Position numbers and translations under genes: made by a program. A stretch of 64,000 nt of DNA, taken from Linderina pennispora. Taxonomy: Eukaryota; Kickxellomycota; Kickxellomycetes; Kickxellales; Kickxellaceae. The stretch lies in NCBI RefSeq assembly GCF_002104995.1, contig NW_024468254.1, positions 496,001 through 560,000 on the forward strand. The letters are read 5' to 3'. Below are positions 30,597 to 40,482 of this stretch, in pieces. The notes beneath the pieces are model-generated. The model saw nothing but the letters and a program-made list of their open reading frames with translations, was not told the DNA's origin and did no database searches. The stretch's first letter is position 1. Every line of letters starts with the position of its first letter.

Positions 30597-31563
30597 GCGA
30601 GTGTGAAGCGTCGCGGAAGGGTAGTATCTGTGTCGGCTCCTATTCGGCGATGCCGTCATTTTTGCTGAGTCGCTAAAAAATTTTCTCTTTGTCCGGCTAC
30701 AAGCCCTGGTAAAAAATTTTCTACCCCTCGCACTTTTAAAGCGCACCCTCCCAGAAGCAGCAGCAGCGAGCAGAAAACGAGCCCTGTTTTGGCAGGTGTG
30801 GACACGCAGTAATCGCTGTGGGCGCTGCGCTCCGGTCACGTTCTATTGGCAGCGGCTCGCTGGCGGCCAGACAGGCCGCGCTCTTGCTTTTACACTCCCC
30901 ACGCCCTCGCTTGAAAGACGCCCGGAGAAAAGCCGCGCGCAGTGGCCTCTCTCTCCTCCAAAGTATTCCTCGCAAACAGTTTCTATTTTTCTCCAAAACT
31001 CCCATTCGCTCCAGACATTCCAACGCTTGTTACTTTCGCCTTTGCTCAACAGCTGTTACTACCGCCCTCTGCCCTGCACTGGTTCCCAACCTCCCCTCCC
31101 TGGCCGCCGACATAACGTGCTTCCCCCATCCCTCCTTTTGTCTTCCAGCTCAAGCGAGTCAACGCGGGAGCCACGATAATCTGTGCTGTATACCGAGCTC
31201 GACTCCAGGCCCTGCATTGCCTCTGTGAAGTCGTTCGATAAACCCAGTCTCAGGATAGAAAGGAATTCTTGTGCCCGTTTGCTGCCGCGCCCTCCAGTTC
31301 CTCTGCGAAACAGAGGAGCCACAAACAACACATTAATATCCTCCCCCGCCACAGCCACCAGAAGGAGCCACCAGAAGGAAGCAACTGTGCACTGACTTGC
31401 CAAGCCGTGAAAAAGAGTTTTTTGCGGCATTACCCCACACTTGGTCACAGCTCACTGCGCTCCGGGAAGTCGCCAGCCTCGTGCGCCCTTGGGTCGCCTA
31501 AGAATTTTTCTGCAGTCTCTTTGGATTCCACCACACTCCTGCTCTGTCGCCTAGCACACAGAG
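30597..31563 (+). promoter_or_regulatory. ATG-free leader and promoter of the 31.5-kb gene
   Basis: From 30653 to 31563 (911 nt) no ATG occurs on the plus strand, although CAT (its reverse complement) occurs several times. The sequence is C/T-rich, as expected of a transcribed leader. Two direct copies of TAAAAAATTTTCT lie at its 5' edge (30674-30686 and 30710-30722). A TTTTAAA at about 30733 could be the TATA element. Leader length is inferred, not measured. Confidence 0.6.
30674..30722. repeat. Direct repeat TAAAAAATTTTCT
   Basis: Two perfect 13-bp copies whose starts are 36 bp apart, immediately upstream of the ATG-free leader. A/T-rich and near-palindromic (AAAAAATTTT). Confidence 0.8.
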
Positions 31564-32769
31564 ATGGGCAAATGGACCGAGGAATCGCTGGATGGAGAGC
31601 TCCTCCGCAAGCTCAAGATCGCCCTCGAACACTCAATCGCTGAGCTCAACGAAGCAAATGTAAGTGGCTGGTCTCGGCGAGGTTTTCAACAGGCAATTTC
31701 CAGAGATTGCTCTCCGCTCCTTTGGCGGAAAGCCCAGCGGAGTACTGCAGATTACGATAAACACACCGGTCCTCCCATGGGAGCTGGGTATTGTTCCTGT
31801 TGGCTACCGTGCTCACTAACGCCTGTGTCTGTTTGTCTTTGGGCCTTTGTCCTCTAGGGTGCCAACATCCAGCTCGAGCAGTTCGTCGAAGCGCTGGACC
31901 CGGCAAGCCGCACCGTCTCGCGCCTGATGGCGGCGGTGGTCAAGGAAACCATCTCGCCGCGCCGCCCGTCTGAGCCAGGCTCGCCTGCAATTAGCGTCGC
32001 CAGTATGCGCGGTGGACATTCACCTGCCGTTGACGGCAGCGGGGTCTGGCTGCCCAATGCCCGGCGGAGCCGGAGCTCGGTGGCCAACGTCGACCTGGAC
32101 CATGTGCGCAATCTGATGGAGGCCATCGAGATCGTGTCGCCCAACATGGTTGGCGCCGACATTGGCGTGGGTTCGCCGATTCCCGAGATGCGCAGCGGCT
32201 GGTCGCTGCCCAGGCAGGCGCACCACGAACAGATGCTGCCAGCTCCAGCCAACGCGGGCAGCTACTCGCAGACACACGCGCTCAGGCACCGCCGCACATC
32301 AGTGCAGATGTCGGCTGGGCAGGGGATCCCGATCCGCCCGTCGCGGTCGCGCAACCGCAGCTCGCAGATCGACCCGCTCGAGTTTGCAGAGTACGCTGTG
32401 GCGCACATGCGTCCCAGCCCGCGGTTCACGCCCATGGGCCACGGGTTCCCGCTCAGCAGCTCGGCCACCAGCGAGTCGCGCTCGTCGCTGCCGCGCTCGT
32501 TCTTGGCGCAGCAGGCGCGCGACGGCCACATGGCGCACCAGCACCCCGGTGCCAGTGCGCTTCTGAACCTGCCGCGGCAGCACGGAATCGAGGAGGCCCG
32601 CCGCATGTACGCCCAGCACGCTGGCCTGGGACGCAGCTGCAACAGCGGCCTCAGCAACGGGTCGGGGGAGACGTCGCCTGGCAGTGGCCGCTCGTCGCTG
32701 AGCCCGGCCATGCATGACAGTAGCAGCAGCGGCGGATCGCTGATGAACGGCAGCAGCGCAATGGCTTGA
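31564..32769 (+). CDS. Uncharacterised Ser/Arg-rich protein
   Basis: Exon 1 is 31564-31659 and exon 2 is 31858-32769, joined across a 198-nt GTAAGT...CTCTAG intron in phase 0; 335 aa. The N-terminal 65 residues look folded and helical (KWTEESLDGELLRKLKIALEHSIAELNEAN, then IQLEQFVEALDPASRTVSRLMAAVVKET), possibly a helical interaction module. The rest is low-complexity with many Ser, Arg, His and Gly (RRSRSSVAN, SRSRNRSSQ, PGSGRSSLSP), suggesting disorder and heavy phosphorylation. I do not recognise the family. The very long ATG-free leader suggests translational or promoter-level control. A DNA- or RNA-binding role is not shown. Confidence 0.75.
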
Positions 32770-33136
32770 CTGTATGACTTGAACCTATTCTCCTCGCACT
32801 CCGACCACATACCCTGCCCCCTGTGTCTGACACATCTGGCACTTTCCTACGTATCAACCAAACACGCCAACTCCTTGTTTTGTACATTTCTCCCACATAT
32901 TTGTCACTTTTACGTTGATGACCAGCAGCGCTGCTCAGATCTATATTTTTTATTGCCTTGGTGCCTCACGCCTGAACTGCGTACAACCTTTTTTGTCAAC
33001 AAGTTTCGCAAATACATTACCGATGATGAGTCAACATGCCACACTGCCAGCTAGCATCTTCTGCCGCTAGATACAAAATGCAGAAAGTAAATACATTGGA
33101 CATGTAGTGGTCTAGAGCTTTCCAGGCATCTGCTAC
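32770..33136. other. Convergent intergenic region
   Basis: 367 bp between the stop codons of the plus-strand uncharacterised gene and the minus-strand aminotransferase. It should hold both 3' UTRs and polyadenylation signals; A/T-rich patches occur near 32940. Nothing else seen. Confidence 0.5.
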
Positions 33137-34531
33137 TCAGCCGGAGGTCTCCTCCAGATATTTCTTGATCTTCTGCAGACACACAGCAGCCTCCTCAAGG
33201 CCCTCATCGGTTTTGCAGAATGCAAAGCGCACATAGTCATTTGCGAGCTCCTTGTGTGGGGCAGAGTAGAACTCGGTGGGCGGGATCCCCGAGACACCAA
33301 AGTACTTGATGAAGAAGTACACAAGCTTGAAGTTCTCGCCGCGCTCGATGATAAAGTCAGGGAACTCAAAGTCGTCGGGGATCTTGAGCTTGGCAGCATT
33401 GACCAGCAGGTAGTAGGCACCCTTCGGCACCACATAGGGCAGGCCAATATCATCAAATACCCCCATCAACCGGTTCCGGCGCGCCTCGTACTCCTTGCGC
33501 TGCACTTCGAAGAAGTCATGCTCCGGCGACTGACGGAACGCCGACGCAACACCCTCCTGCAGCGGTGTGTTGCTGGTGAACACGATCCGGGTGTGTGCTG
33601 ACAATGTCGCGCTTATAAACTCCTCGGGTCCCACAGCCCATCCGACGCGCCAGCCAGTGACGCCAAACAGCTTGCCGGCAGATCCCACAGTGACGGTGCG
33701 CTCCCACATGCCAGGTAGGGTCGCAATAGAGACGTGCTCGACACCGTACGTCAGATGCTCGTACACCTCATCAGCGACAATCAGCAGGTTGTGCTTCTCG
33801 GCGATAGCACCAATCTGTGCCAGCTCCTCGCGCGAAAACACCTTGCCGACGGGGTTGTGCGGGGTATTGAGCACCACGATCCGCGTCTTATCGGTAATTG
33901 CTGCCTCGAACTCGGCCAGGTCGAGCTTCCAGTCGTCGCTTGAAATCACGCTCTCGCGCGGGTCCTTATCGGACATCACCCGCAGCGGCACGTACACGGG
34001 CTTGCCTCCCGCCATGATAACGTTGGGCGTGTATTGGTCGAACGCGGGTTCCATCAGAATAACCTCCTGGTCTTTACCGTGCTCCAGGAATGCGGTAAAC
34101 ACTGACAGCAGCGCCTCGTTCGCACCAGCGTGCACGCTCACCTCTTTGCTCGGATCAATAGAGCGCCCAAATCGATCAGTGAACCGGCTGCCCAGCTGCT
34201 CGAGCAGGCCAGGCCGCCCGCGTGGTGGTGCATACTGGTTGTGTGTGTTCTCGTTCAGAGCTTCTTGCGCAGCACGCTTGATAAAATCCTTGGGCGGGAA
34301 GCTCATGTAGCCCTGACCGAGGTTCACGGCGCCTACGGACGCGGAGACTTGGTTCATGAGCGTCCAGACATCTAGCTCAGTCTTTGCGTACACGGGCGAG
34401 GGCTTGGGGGTCGCCTTGCGAGTCGAGGGTGCGGCCGACGTAGTCATGCGAGCTGAAATTGCGGTTGTACGAAGCAAAGGCAAGCGAGTAGAGACAGGTG
34501 AAGCAGAAAGAAGCCTGCGAAGCTGATACAT
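33137..34531 (-). CDS. BNA3: Kynurenine aminotransferase-like class I aminotransferase
   Basis: 464 aa from the ATG at 34531. Fold-type I PLP enzyme: NLGQGYMSFPP, NQYAPPRGRPGL, LNTPHNPVGKVF, VADEVYEHLTY, and the PLP Lys in VGSAGKLFGVTGWRVGW, with FVRFAFC-type ending (DYVRFAFCKTDEGL). The set fits KYAT1/Bna3, which transaminates kynurenine to kynurenate and can act on glutamine and sulfur amino acids. The first 28 residues (MYQLRRLLSASPVSTRL...) are basic and Ser/Leu-rich, a good mitochondrial presequence; a second in-frame ATG at 34447 would give a cytosolic form. Dual localisation is inferred. Confidence 0.9.
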   Translation of the reverse strand: MYQLRRLLSASPVSTRLPLLRTTAISARMTTSAAPSTRKATPKPSPVYAKTELDVWTLMNQVSASVGAVNLGQGYMSFPPKDFIKRAAQEALNENTHNQYAPPRGRPGLLEQLGSRFTDRFGRSIDPSKEVSVHAGANEALLSVFTAFLEHGKDQEVILMEPAFDQYTPNVIMAGGKPVYVPLRVMSDKDPRESVISSDDWKLDLAEFEAAITDKTRIVVLNTPHNPVGKVFSREELAQIGAIAEKHNLLIVADEVYEHLTYGVEHVSIATLPGMWERTVTVGSAGKLFGVTGWRVGWAVGPEEFISATLSAHTRIVFTSNTPLQEGVASAFRQSPEHDFFEVQRKEYEARRNRLMGVFDDIGLPYVVPKGAYYLLVNAAKLKIPDDFEFPDFIIERGENFKLVYFFIKYFGVSGIPPTEFYSAPHKELANDYVRFAFCKTDEGLEEAAVCLQKIKKYLEETSG

Positions 34532-35212
34532 CCAGGAATGGAGGAGAGAAGGTGGTTGGAGAGAAAAGAGAGAAAAGGCGGAGGTCACGGCGCGGAGAAG
34601 CGATATCTGCGATATTTATGCGATATTTATGCGTTATTCTTGCGGATGGTGACTGACAAAAGAGCAGCAATTCCCCAGCTGTGCAGCGTTGCCAATCCCA
34701 CGCAGCAGCTCGGTGTGCAAATTTATCCTCAACATTGCCTCATTTCCCACACCTTCTAGGCGAGGCAGAGGACGATAGCCATGGGCAAGATAAGCTAGGA
34801 GGGGAGCATCGACGGAGGGGATGGCGCAGGATAAATGCCCTTGCCCTGTGTTTGACGAGTGGCAATGTAGAATGCAGAGGCAGCCCTTGGTGCAGTGCCA
34901 TTGGTAATGTACTCAGGCTTGGAAAAGCATAGCGCGTGGCAACGGACATGCAGATCTGTCCAGACGACGATGGTCTATCCCTGACGCACGGTGCACTCCA
35001 GTCACCCGGGTATCCAAAGATGCCTTTGATATGCACTACATGCAGACCACATCATCACCCCGTCAAGGACCTAGTGCCCACAGCACGACACCAATCACAA
35101 ATCGACAGCATGCAATGAAAAAGGAACTCGGCAAAGAGGTGGGCATCAGCAAAGCATCTCTGATGCCATGGGTCTTTTAATGGAAGCTGGGAAAGATTAT
35201 ATGGTTGACTAC
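34532..35212. other. Upstream of the aminotransferase gene, downstream of beta-tubulin
   Basis: 681 bp. Near 34600-34632 the motif GCGATAT recurs three times at about 11-bp spacing (two copies are GCGATATTTAT), about 80-100 bp upstream of the aminotransferase ATG, and may be a promoter element. The rest shows nothing identifiable. Confidence 0.4.
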
Positions 35213-36692
35213 TTAGTAATCATCGCCCTCCACGGGGTGCTCAGCCATCACCTCATCCGCGGGCTGGTCGCCGTACATGGGCTCGTCGTCCTCGTAGCCG
35301 TACTCCTCCTCGACGCCGGCCTCCTGGTACTGCTGGTACTCGTTGATCAGGTCGTTCAGGTTGCTCTCGGCCTCAGTGAACTCCATCTCGTCCATGCCCT
35401 CATCGGTGAACCAGTGCAGGAAGGCCTTGCGCCTGAACAGCTTGCTGAACTGCTCACCAACGCGGTTGAAGGTCTCCTGGATGGCAGTGTTGTTGCCGAG
35501 GAAGGTGGCCGACAGCTTGCTGTCAATGGCCGGAATGTCGCACACAGCGATCTGGGTCGAGTTCGGGATCCACTCGACGAACGAGCTGGCGTTCTTCTCG
35601 GCGTAGTTCCAGATGGTGTCCTCGCACTCCTTGACCGAGACCTTACCGCGGAACATGGCAGCGCAGGTGAGGTAGCGGCCGTGGCGCGGGTCGACGTCAA
35701 CCATCATGTTGTTGGTGCTGTAGATCTGCTGGCACAGGTCGGGGACGGTGACGTGGCGGTAGCTCTGGACCTGGGTGGAGGTCAGAGGAGCAAAGCCGGA
35801 CATCAGGAAGTGCAGGCGCGGGAACGGCACCATGTTGACAGCAAGCTTGCGCAGATCGGCGTTGAGCTGACCAGGGAAGCGCAGCGAGGTCGTGACGCCC
35901 GACATGACGTTGGCGACGAGGCTGTTGAGGTCGCCCAGGGTAGGCAGCGGCTTCTTCATGACGTTAAGGCAGATGTTGCCCAGAGCCTGGTTGTCAAGGC
36001 AGAAGGTCATGTCCGAGTTCTCAATCAGGTGGTGGATCGAGAGCACCGAGTTGTACGGCTCAACAACGGCGTCCGACGAGCTGGCGGCGGGGACGACGGT
36101 GAACGTCGACATCATGCGGTCGGGGTACTCCTCGCGGACCTTCTGGAGCATAAGCGAACCCATGCCGGAACCGGTTCCGCCAGCAATGGAGTGGCAGAGC
36201 TGGAAGCCCGAGAGCAGATCGCACCGCTCGACGTCCTGGCGGATGGTGTCCAGGACCTGGTCCAGGAGCTCAGCACCCTCTGTGTAGAAGCCCTTGGCCC
36301 AGTTGTTGCCGGCACCGCTGGCAGCGTTGATCATGCTGTCGGGACGGAACAGACCGCCGTACTTGCTCTGTCTGATCGTGTCGAGAACTCCAGGCTCCAG
36401 ATCGCAGGCAATCACGCGAGGAACATAGCGGCCGCCCTGGGCCTCTGTGAAGTAGACATTAGCGCGCTCGATCTGCTGCGGGTTGTTGCCGGTGTACAGA
36501 CCCTCGGGGGTGATGCCGTGCTCCTGGATGATCTTCTCCCAGAAAGCAACGCCGACCTGGTTACCGCACTGACCTAAATGCAGAACGAAAGGCAGATTAG
36601 AGTCTGGACGCCATGCAGGCCAAACCGCCCTCTGCAAGCGCCCGGTGTTGATGTTGCTACTTACCGAACTGAAGCGTAAGAATTTCTCTCAT
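35213..36692 (-). CDS. TUB2: Beta-tubulin, divergent
   Basis: Exon 1 is 36692-36665 (MREILTLQF plus one base), the intron is 36664-36574 (GTAAGT...TTTAG) and exon 2 is 36573-35213; 462 aa. The MREI autoregulatory start, GGTGSGMGS nucleotide loop, [30 protein letters not shown] and the [19 protein letters not shown] end identify beta-tubulin. Compared with typical fungal beta-tubulin, residue 6 is Thr (not His) and residue 198 is Met (not Glu), both at benzimidazole-site positions; Phe167, Phe200 and Leu240 are kept. The acidic tail is longer than usual and ends in Gly-Asp-Asp-Tyr. It forms microtubules with alpha-tubulin. Whether this is the main or a specialised isotype is open. Confidence 0.95.
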
Positions 36693-37620
36693 GGTTGACT
36701 GTCGCGAACTGGATTAAAATTTTCCCAACTATTTTTGAAAGTCAGCCAGCCAGCCAGCCACAAGGGGCCAGGGAGTGGGTTAGAAAAAACAGCGGTTAGT
36801 AAATAAAAAAAGTGTAAACAAACGAAAGACAGCTCGGGCTTTACTCTGCGATAAGAGCCTCTTTCCTATTGCTCCGCCGCTCTGCTACCATCGCCAGTTG
36901 TTGTTGTGGTTGTTATTGCCTTGGGCGGATCCTCCAGGGGCTGAGAATGAAAAAGGCCCTTACAGACACTAATCAAGCAGGTCAAGCGTATGCTGGCCAG
37001 GGACCGACAACTCCCTGCATGAAATTGCGAGGACAGCTGAGATGTAATTCGGCAGCAAGCACGCCTATGCACAAAAGGTAAAATTTTTCACCCGCCACCC
37101 TGGGCCAAGCTGGCTAATGGCACAGCCCTCGCAAATTGTGAATTAGAGCTTCAAATCTCCGAATCGCACACGGCCAACATGCGGGTAAAGGTGGCTAGCA
37201 GAGAGCAGCGTCTGCGCTAGAGGAGGCAAGCAGGGGGCAAGAGCCTGCTGCCAAGCGCAATTCGAAGAAGGCAAGACAGAATACTTACGTATATAGGGGT
37301 AGATTGGGTAGCTGAAAACGAGAAGCAATTAGAGAAGAGAGGAAGAGAAAACAGAATTTTTTGGGTTGCACCTATTTTCGCCACCACTTGGCTGCAGAGA
37401 GGAAGAGGAAAATGTTGACCCCTCGGCCGTCGGGTGAGGGGCCGTCGAAAAAAAAAAAAGCTGATCTGTCGCACTTTGCGGCTCGAGAAAACGTAAACAG
37501 TGCTGTGTTCCCAACCCGCCACCTGCAGCAAAACACGGGCTAGTGATAGCCCGCCAGCACGACAGCATATTCGTCTGCTCATGGGCAGTAAAGAGCTTGC
37601 ATTGAAGAGGCACATGAAGC
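36693..37620. promoter_or_regulatory. Upstream region of beta-tubulin
   Basis: 928 bp between PTPA's stop and tubulin's start. On the minus strand a GTAAGTAT donor-like site (37288-37281) and a branch-like TTACTAACC (about 36800) followed by AG near 36725 could mark a 5'-UTR intron; this is speculative. A CAGC run of four copies lies at about 36743-36760. Confidence 0.3.
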
Positions 37621-38553
37621 CTAGTCCATCGAAAACAGCGATCCGAACACCAGGTGCTGGACCACCGGGAACTTGCCCAGCACCTCAACCTGGTACATCT
37701 TTCCCAGGCCCTGGTTGACCTTCTGCCACCGCGGCACGCCCGAGATGTCGTACAGCTGCCGCGAATGCTCAAAGAACGGGCCCTTCTTCATCTCCATGAT
37801 GAACCGGATGCCCTGCAGATACAGGTACTCACTGGCCTTCTCTGCGATCAGACCGGGATCCAGCCCCATGGCCGGCGTCGTTTGGGTGCCAATGAGCTGA
37901 GCGCTGCCAAAATAGAACGGCAGAAACTGGTAGTCGTCAAGGCCCCACACGCCGTGGCTACCGGCCGGCTCCAGGTTGTACGTGCGCTGCAGCTGCTGGC
38001 ACAGCTGCAGGTACCGCACAAACACCACCAGCACTATTGCGGCAGAGTCCGCTGGTTCTAGGAACCCAAGCTTGCACAGACACATGAGCCACACCACGAA
38101 CGACAGCTCGTGCCCTGACCCGTAGTCAATGCGGGTGGCGTTGCCAAACGACTCGCTCAGATACGGCACCAGCTCGATGACAGCCTCCTGCGCCGGCTCA
38201 GGCAGCATCTGGTGCAGCAATTTCGGTGCCTGCGCCCGTAGCTCCTCCTCCCACCGCCGGAACGACCGGTTGCCAAACCGCTGCGACGATGTTGTGTCGG
38301 GCGGGAACAGCTTGATCCAGCTCTCAGCAGTGTCCAGCAGTTGGCAAACCGCTTGGATATGCGCTGACACTGGGTAATCGGACGAAATCAGCTTGTTCTC
38401 GACGCAGCTGCTGAGCTGCTCAATGAATCCAGAAATCTCAGTGTATGCAGACGACTTTTGCCACCTAGGCATGTCTTTTGGGTCCAGGATTGCACGTCTT
38501 GGCGCTACAAACCCATTTGCTGCCGTCTGAATGCTGCTGGTACCTTCAGACAT
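37621..38553 (-). CDS. Serine/threonine phosphatase 2A activator (PTPA, Rrd1/Rrd2 family)
   Basis: 310 aa, ATG at 38553 (MSEGTSS). PTPA hallmarks: FGNRSFRRWEEEL, RIDYGSGHELSFVVWLMCL, PAGSHGVWGLDDYQFLPFYFGSAQL and VPRWQKVNQGLGKMYQVEVLGKFPVVQH. This is a peptidyl-prolyl isomerase-like chaperone that uses ATP to reactivate PP2A catalytic subunits. Yeast has two paralogs (Rrd1 and Rrd2); which one this corresponds to cannot be told. The C-terminus ends LFGSLFSMD-like without extension. Confidence 0.95.
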   Translation of the reverse strand: MSEGTSSIQTAANGFVAPRRAILDPKDMPRWQKSSAYTEISGFIEQLSSCVENKLISSDYPVSAHIQAVCQLLDTAESWIKLFPPDTTSSQRFGNRSFRRWEEELRAQAPKLLHQMLPEPAQEAVIELVPYLSESFGNATRIDYGSGHELSFVVWLMCLCKLGFLEPADSAAIVLVVFVRYLQLCQQLQRTYNLEPAGSHGVWGLDDYQFLPFYFGSAQLIGTQTTPAMGLDPGLIAEKASEYLYLQGIRFIMEMKKGPFFEHSRQLYDISGVPRWQKVNQGLGKMYQVEVLGKFPVVQHLVFGSLFSMD

Positions 38554-38775
38554 TGTGTGGTGATATCTTGCTATGTCCCGAGAGCAGTAATGTGGAAATA
38601 CGGGATACCCAGCGGCCGGCACCAGCTGCTAGCCTGCCTCTGGCAAGACGCAGCAGACCCGACGTTGTGGGTTGGCCAGCACATCCACTTTCTCCTATTT
38701 GGCAACACCGTCCTGATATTGATACCATTTCCTAACGAATACTGAACGACTGAGTGAAAGACATGTTAAAGACAA

Positions 38776-39582
38776 TTAGGCAGAGGTGTCCATTGCTGTC
38801 GACTCCTCGCCAGCAGCAACACCAGCCGGGCGCGGGACAATAAACTCGGTGGTTCCGGCCGGGAACTTGTAGGATTGCTCCTTCTCGACGCGCTCGTTGG
38901 GCCTGGCATAGTTGCGCAGGTACTCGGTATTGCCCTTGGTGATCACGCACACATCGACGTTCGAACCAGAGCCCATGTCATTGAAGATACCCGCCTCGAT
39001 GGCATCCTTCACCAGCTCAATCCCCTCCTCGCGCGACATGCCCTGGCGCCAGCGCGACTCAAACACTGACATCGCCGCCAGCGATCCTGAGCCCATCGTC
39101 ACATACGGCAGCTTATCGGTAGACCCGTGCGGGTATATCGTAAACAGATGCGGGCCACCCACGTCGTATCCGCCCAGCACCAGCGCGGCGCCAATGTGGC
39201 CCTGGTACTTGAACAGGTATTGCTTCAGCATCGTCATTGCGGTCACCACACGCGCCTCACGCCCAGTGCTCAGCGAGTGCAGCGCCAGCTGCGAACTGAT
39301 CATGTTGGTTGTAAACTCTGTGTCCGCCGCAGTACCTGCACCACAGCAGTACATGTTCGGCGCTAGGTAGTGGATCTTTTCGCAGTTCTTGTCGGCAACA
39401 ATAGGGCCAGCAGTCGCGCGCGTGTCGGCACCCAGGATCACGCCGTCGCGGAAAATAAGCCCGACGATGGTTGTTCCCGTCTTTGTTGCTGTCGGAACCT
39501 TGTAGCCCTTGTCGCCCAGAAGCTGATTCCGCCTCACATTGTCAAACTTGAATCCGGTCGTGCTCTCCATCGAGGGTGCCAT
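38776..39582 (-). CDS. PUP1: 20S proteasome subunit beta-2 (trypsin-like), Pup1
   Basis: 268 aa. A 36-residue propeptide ends TKTG, so autocleavage exposes Thr37 (TTIVGLIF) as nucleophile. [36 protein letters not shown] and [13 protein letters not shown] are diagnostic of beta-2, and the C-terminal arm ([11 protein letters not shown]) wraps around beta-3 in known structures. It provides the trypsin-like activity in the inner rings of the proteasome. It is divergent from the DUF1748-like gene over 313 bp. Confidence 0.96.
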   Translation of the reverse strand: MAPSMESTTGFKFDNVRRNQLLGDKGYKVPTATKTGTTIVGLIFRDGVILGADTRATAGPIVADKNCEKIHYLAPNMYCCGAGTAADTEFTTNMISSQLALHSLSTGREARVVTAMTMLKQYLFKYQGHIGAALVLGGYDVGGPHLFTIYPHGSTDKLPYVTMGSGSLAAMSVFESRWRQGMSREEGIELVKDAIEAGIFNDMGSGSNVDVCVITKGNTEYLRNYARPNERVEKEQSYKFPAGTTEFIVPRPAGVAAGEESTAMDTSA

Positions 39583-39895
39583 TCTCGTAGTCTGTCTGGT
39601 ATGTGTAATTGCAAAGTGGAAAAGGTGCTTGTCAGAGTAAGAAAGGTCTCGAATGTGAGAAATGGAAAGGCAGGAAAGGCAGGAAAGGCGCGCGGCGACG
39701 GCGATTACGTGGACCTGCAGCGCTGAAAGTCAACCAACAAGCCGCGTCACTGGTCAGCTTGGCTAGCGAGTCGGCTCGCGATGCGGCTCGCATTTTTTTC
39801 TGGTGGCAAGACGCTTGCCCTGAAACAATGCCACCCTGCACCACGCCTTCCTCCATTCACTTTTTTAGCACCACATTCCACATCGCAAATTCAAC
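39583..39895. promoter_or_regulatory. Divergent promoter of PUP1 and the DUF1748-like gene
   Basis: 313 bp between opposite start codons. Contains GGTGGCAAG at 39802-39810, an 8 of 9 match to the yeast proteasome element GGTGGCAAA, and a short AGGAAAGGC direct repeat near 39663-39688. Function of either is untested. Confidence 0.4.
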
Positions 39896-40153
39896 ATGGG
39901 TCTCGTAGGAACTCTTGTGCATGCCTCGTTCGACATCGTTCTGATCTCAATGATCCTGTCTGGCATCCGCCGCTCGACAGGGCTGATGCTGAACACCGGT
40001 ATCGTCGGTGACAAGAACCACCGCCGCGTGCTGGGCTTCGTGGTTGGGCTTGGCGAACGCATGTTTGACATATCCGTTGCTTTCATGTCGGCTTATCCGT
40101 CGGTCTTCAGCCGGCAGCCGCCACCGCCTACCTCTGACTATCCGTCGCGCTAG
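39896..40153 (+). CDS. Small DUF1748-like membrane protein
   Basis: 85 aa, single exon. MGLVGTLVHASFDIVLISMILSGIRRSTGL gives one N-terminal hydrophobic helix followed by Arg-Arg, and LGFVVGLGERMFDISVAFM gives a second, weaker one. The pattern LVHxxFDxxLxSxxLxGxxRxTG, with a later FxxxGE-type element, recalls the fungal DUF1748 family, whose yeast members have been found in mitochondria. The assignment is from memory of the pattern and not a search. The Pro/Ser C-tail is probably disordered. Confidence 0.7.
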   Translation: MGLVGTLVHASFDIVLISMILSGIRRSTGLMLNTGIVGDKNHRRVLGFVVGLGERMFDISVAFMSAYPSVFSRQPPPPTSDYPSR

Positions 40154-40311
40154 ACACTTTTACATTTGTTTCAATCACAGTTGCCTGGCAGAACCCGGCT
40201 TTGTAAATGTACTAGACACATTATATATTAGCGATGCCCTTTTCATGGTTAAACGAGACTTAGCATAGGGGGTGGTTGGCTAGTAGTACAATGATGGACA
40301 CCTGGTTGGCA

Positions 40312-40482
40312 TTATCTGACGGCCCGCGGTGACTGCCGCATGTATTTGGAGTAGCAGTCGAGACAGCGCTGGGTTACCGAGTCCTGGTACGCGCCGGTGC
40401 AGACCCCGGCTTTCTCGTAGCCGTCGCAAAATATTGTGGTGATGTAGTAGCTGCAAGACTTGCAAACGTAGTGGCTGCACAT
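40312..40482 (-). CDS. Small Cys-rich ORF (56 aa)
   Basis: The ATG at 40482 is the first ATG downstream of a minus-strand TATAAA (40630-40625), 143 nt away. The 56-aa product has seven cysteines at 2, 7, 10, 19, 28, 40 and 43 with His4; C-x2-C pairs at both ends suggest a small zinc-binding or disulfide fold. No signal peptide is seen. The frame is open upstream without ATG, so an upstream coding exon is possible. I do not recognise a family. Evidence is composition and promoter context only. Confidence 0.4.
   Translation of the reverse strand: MCSHYVCKSCSYYITTIFCDGYEKAGVCTGAYQDSVTQRCLDCYSKYMRQSPRAVR

Noticed and set aside
35168-36577. 469-aa plus-strand ORF
   Set aside because: It is the antisense shadow of beta-tubulin.
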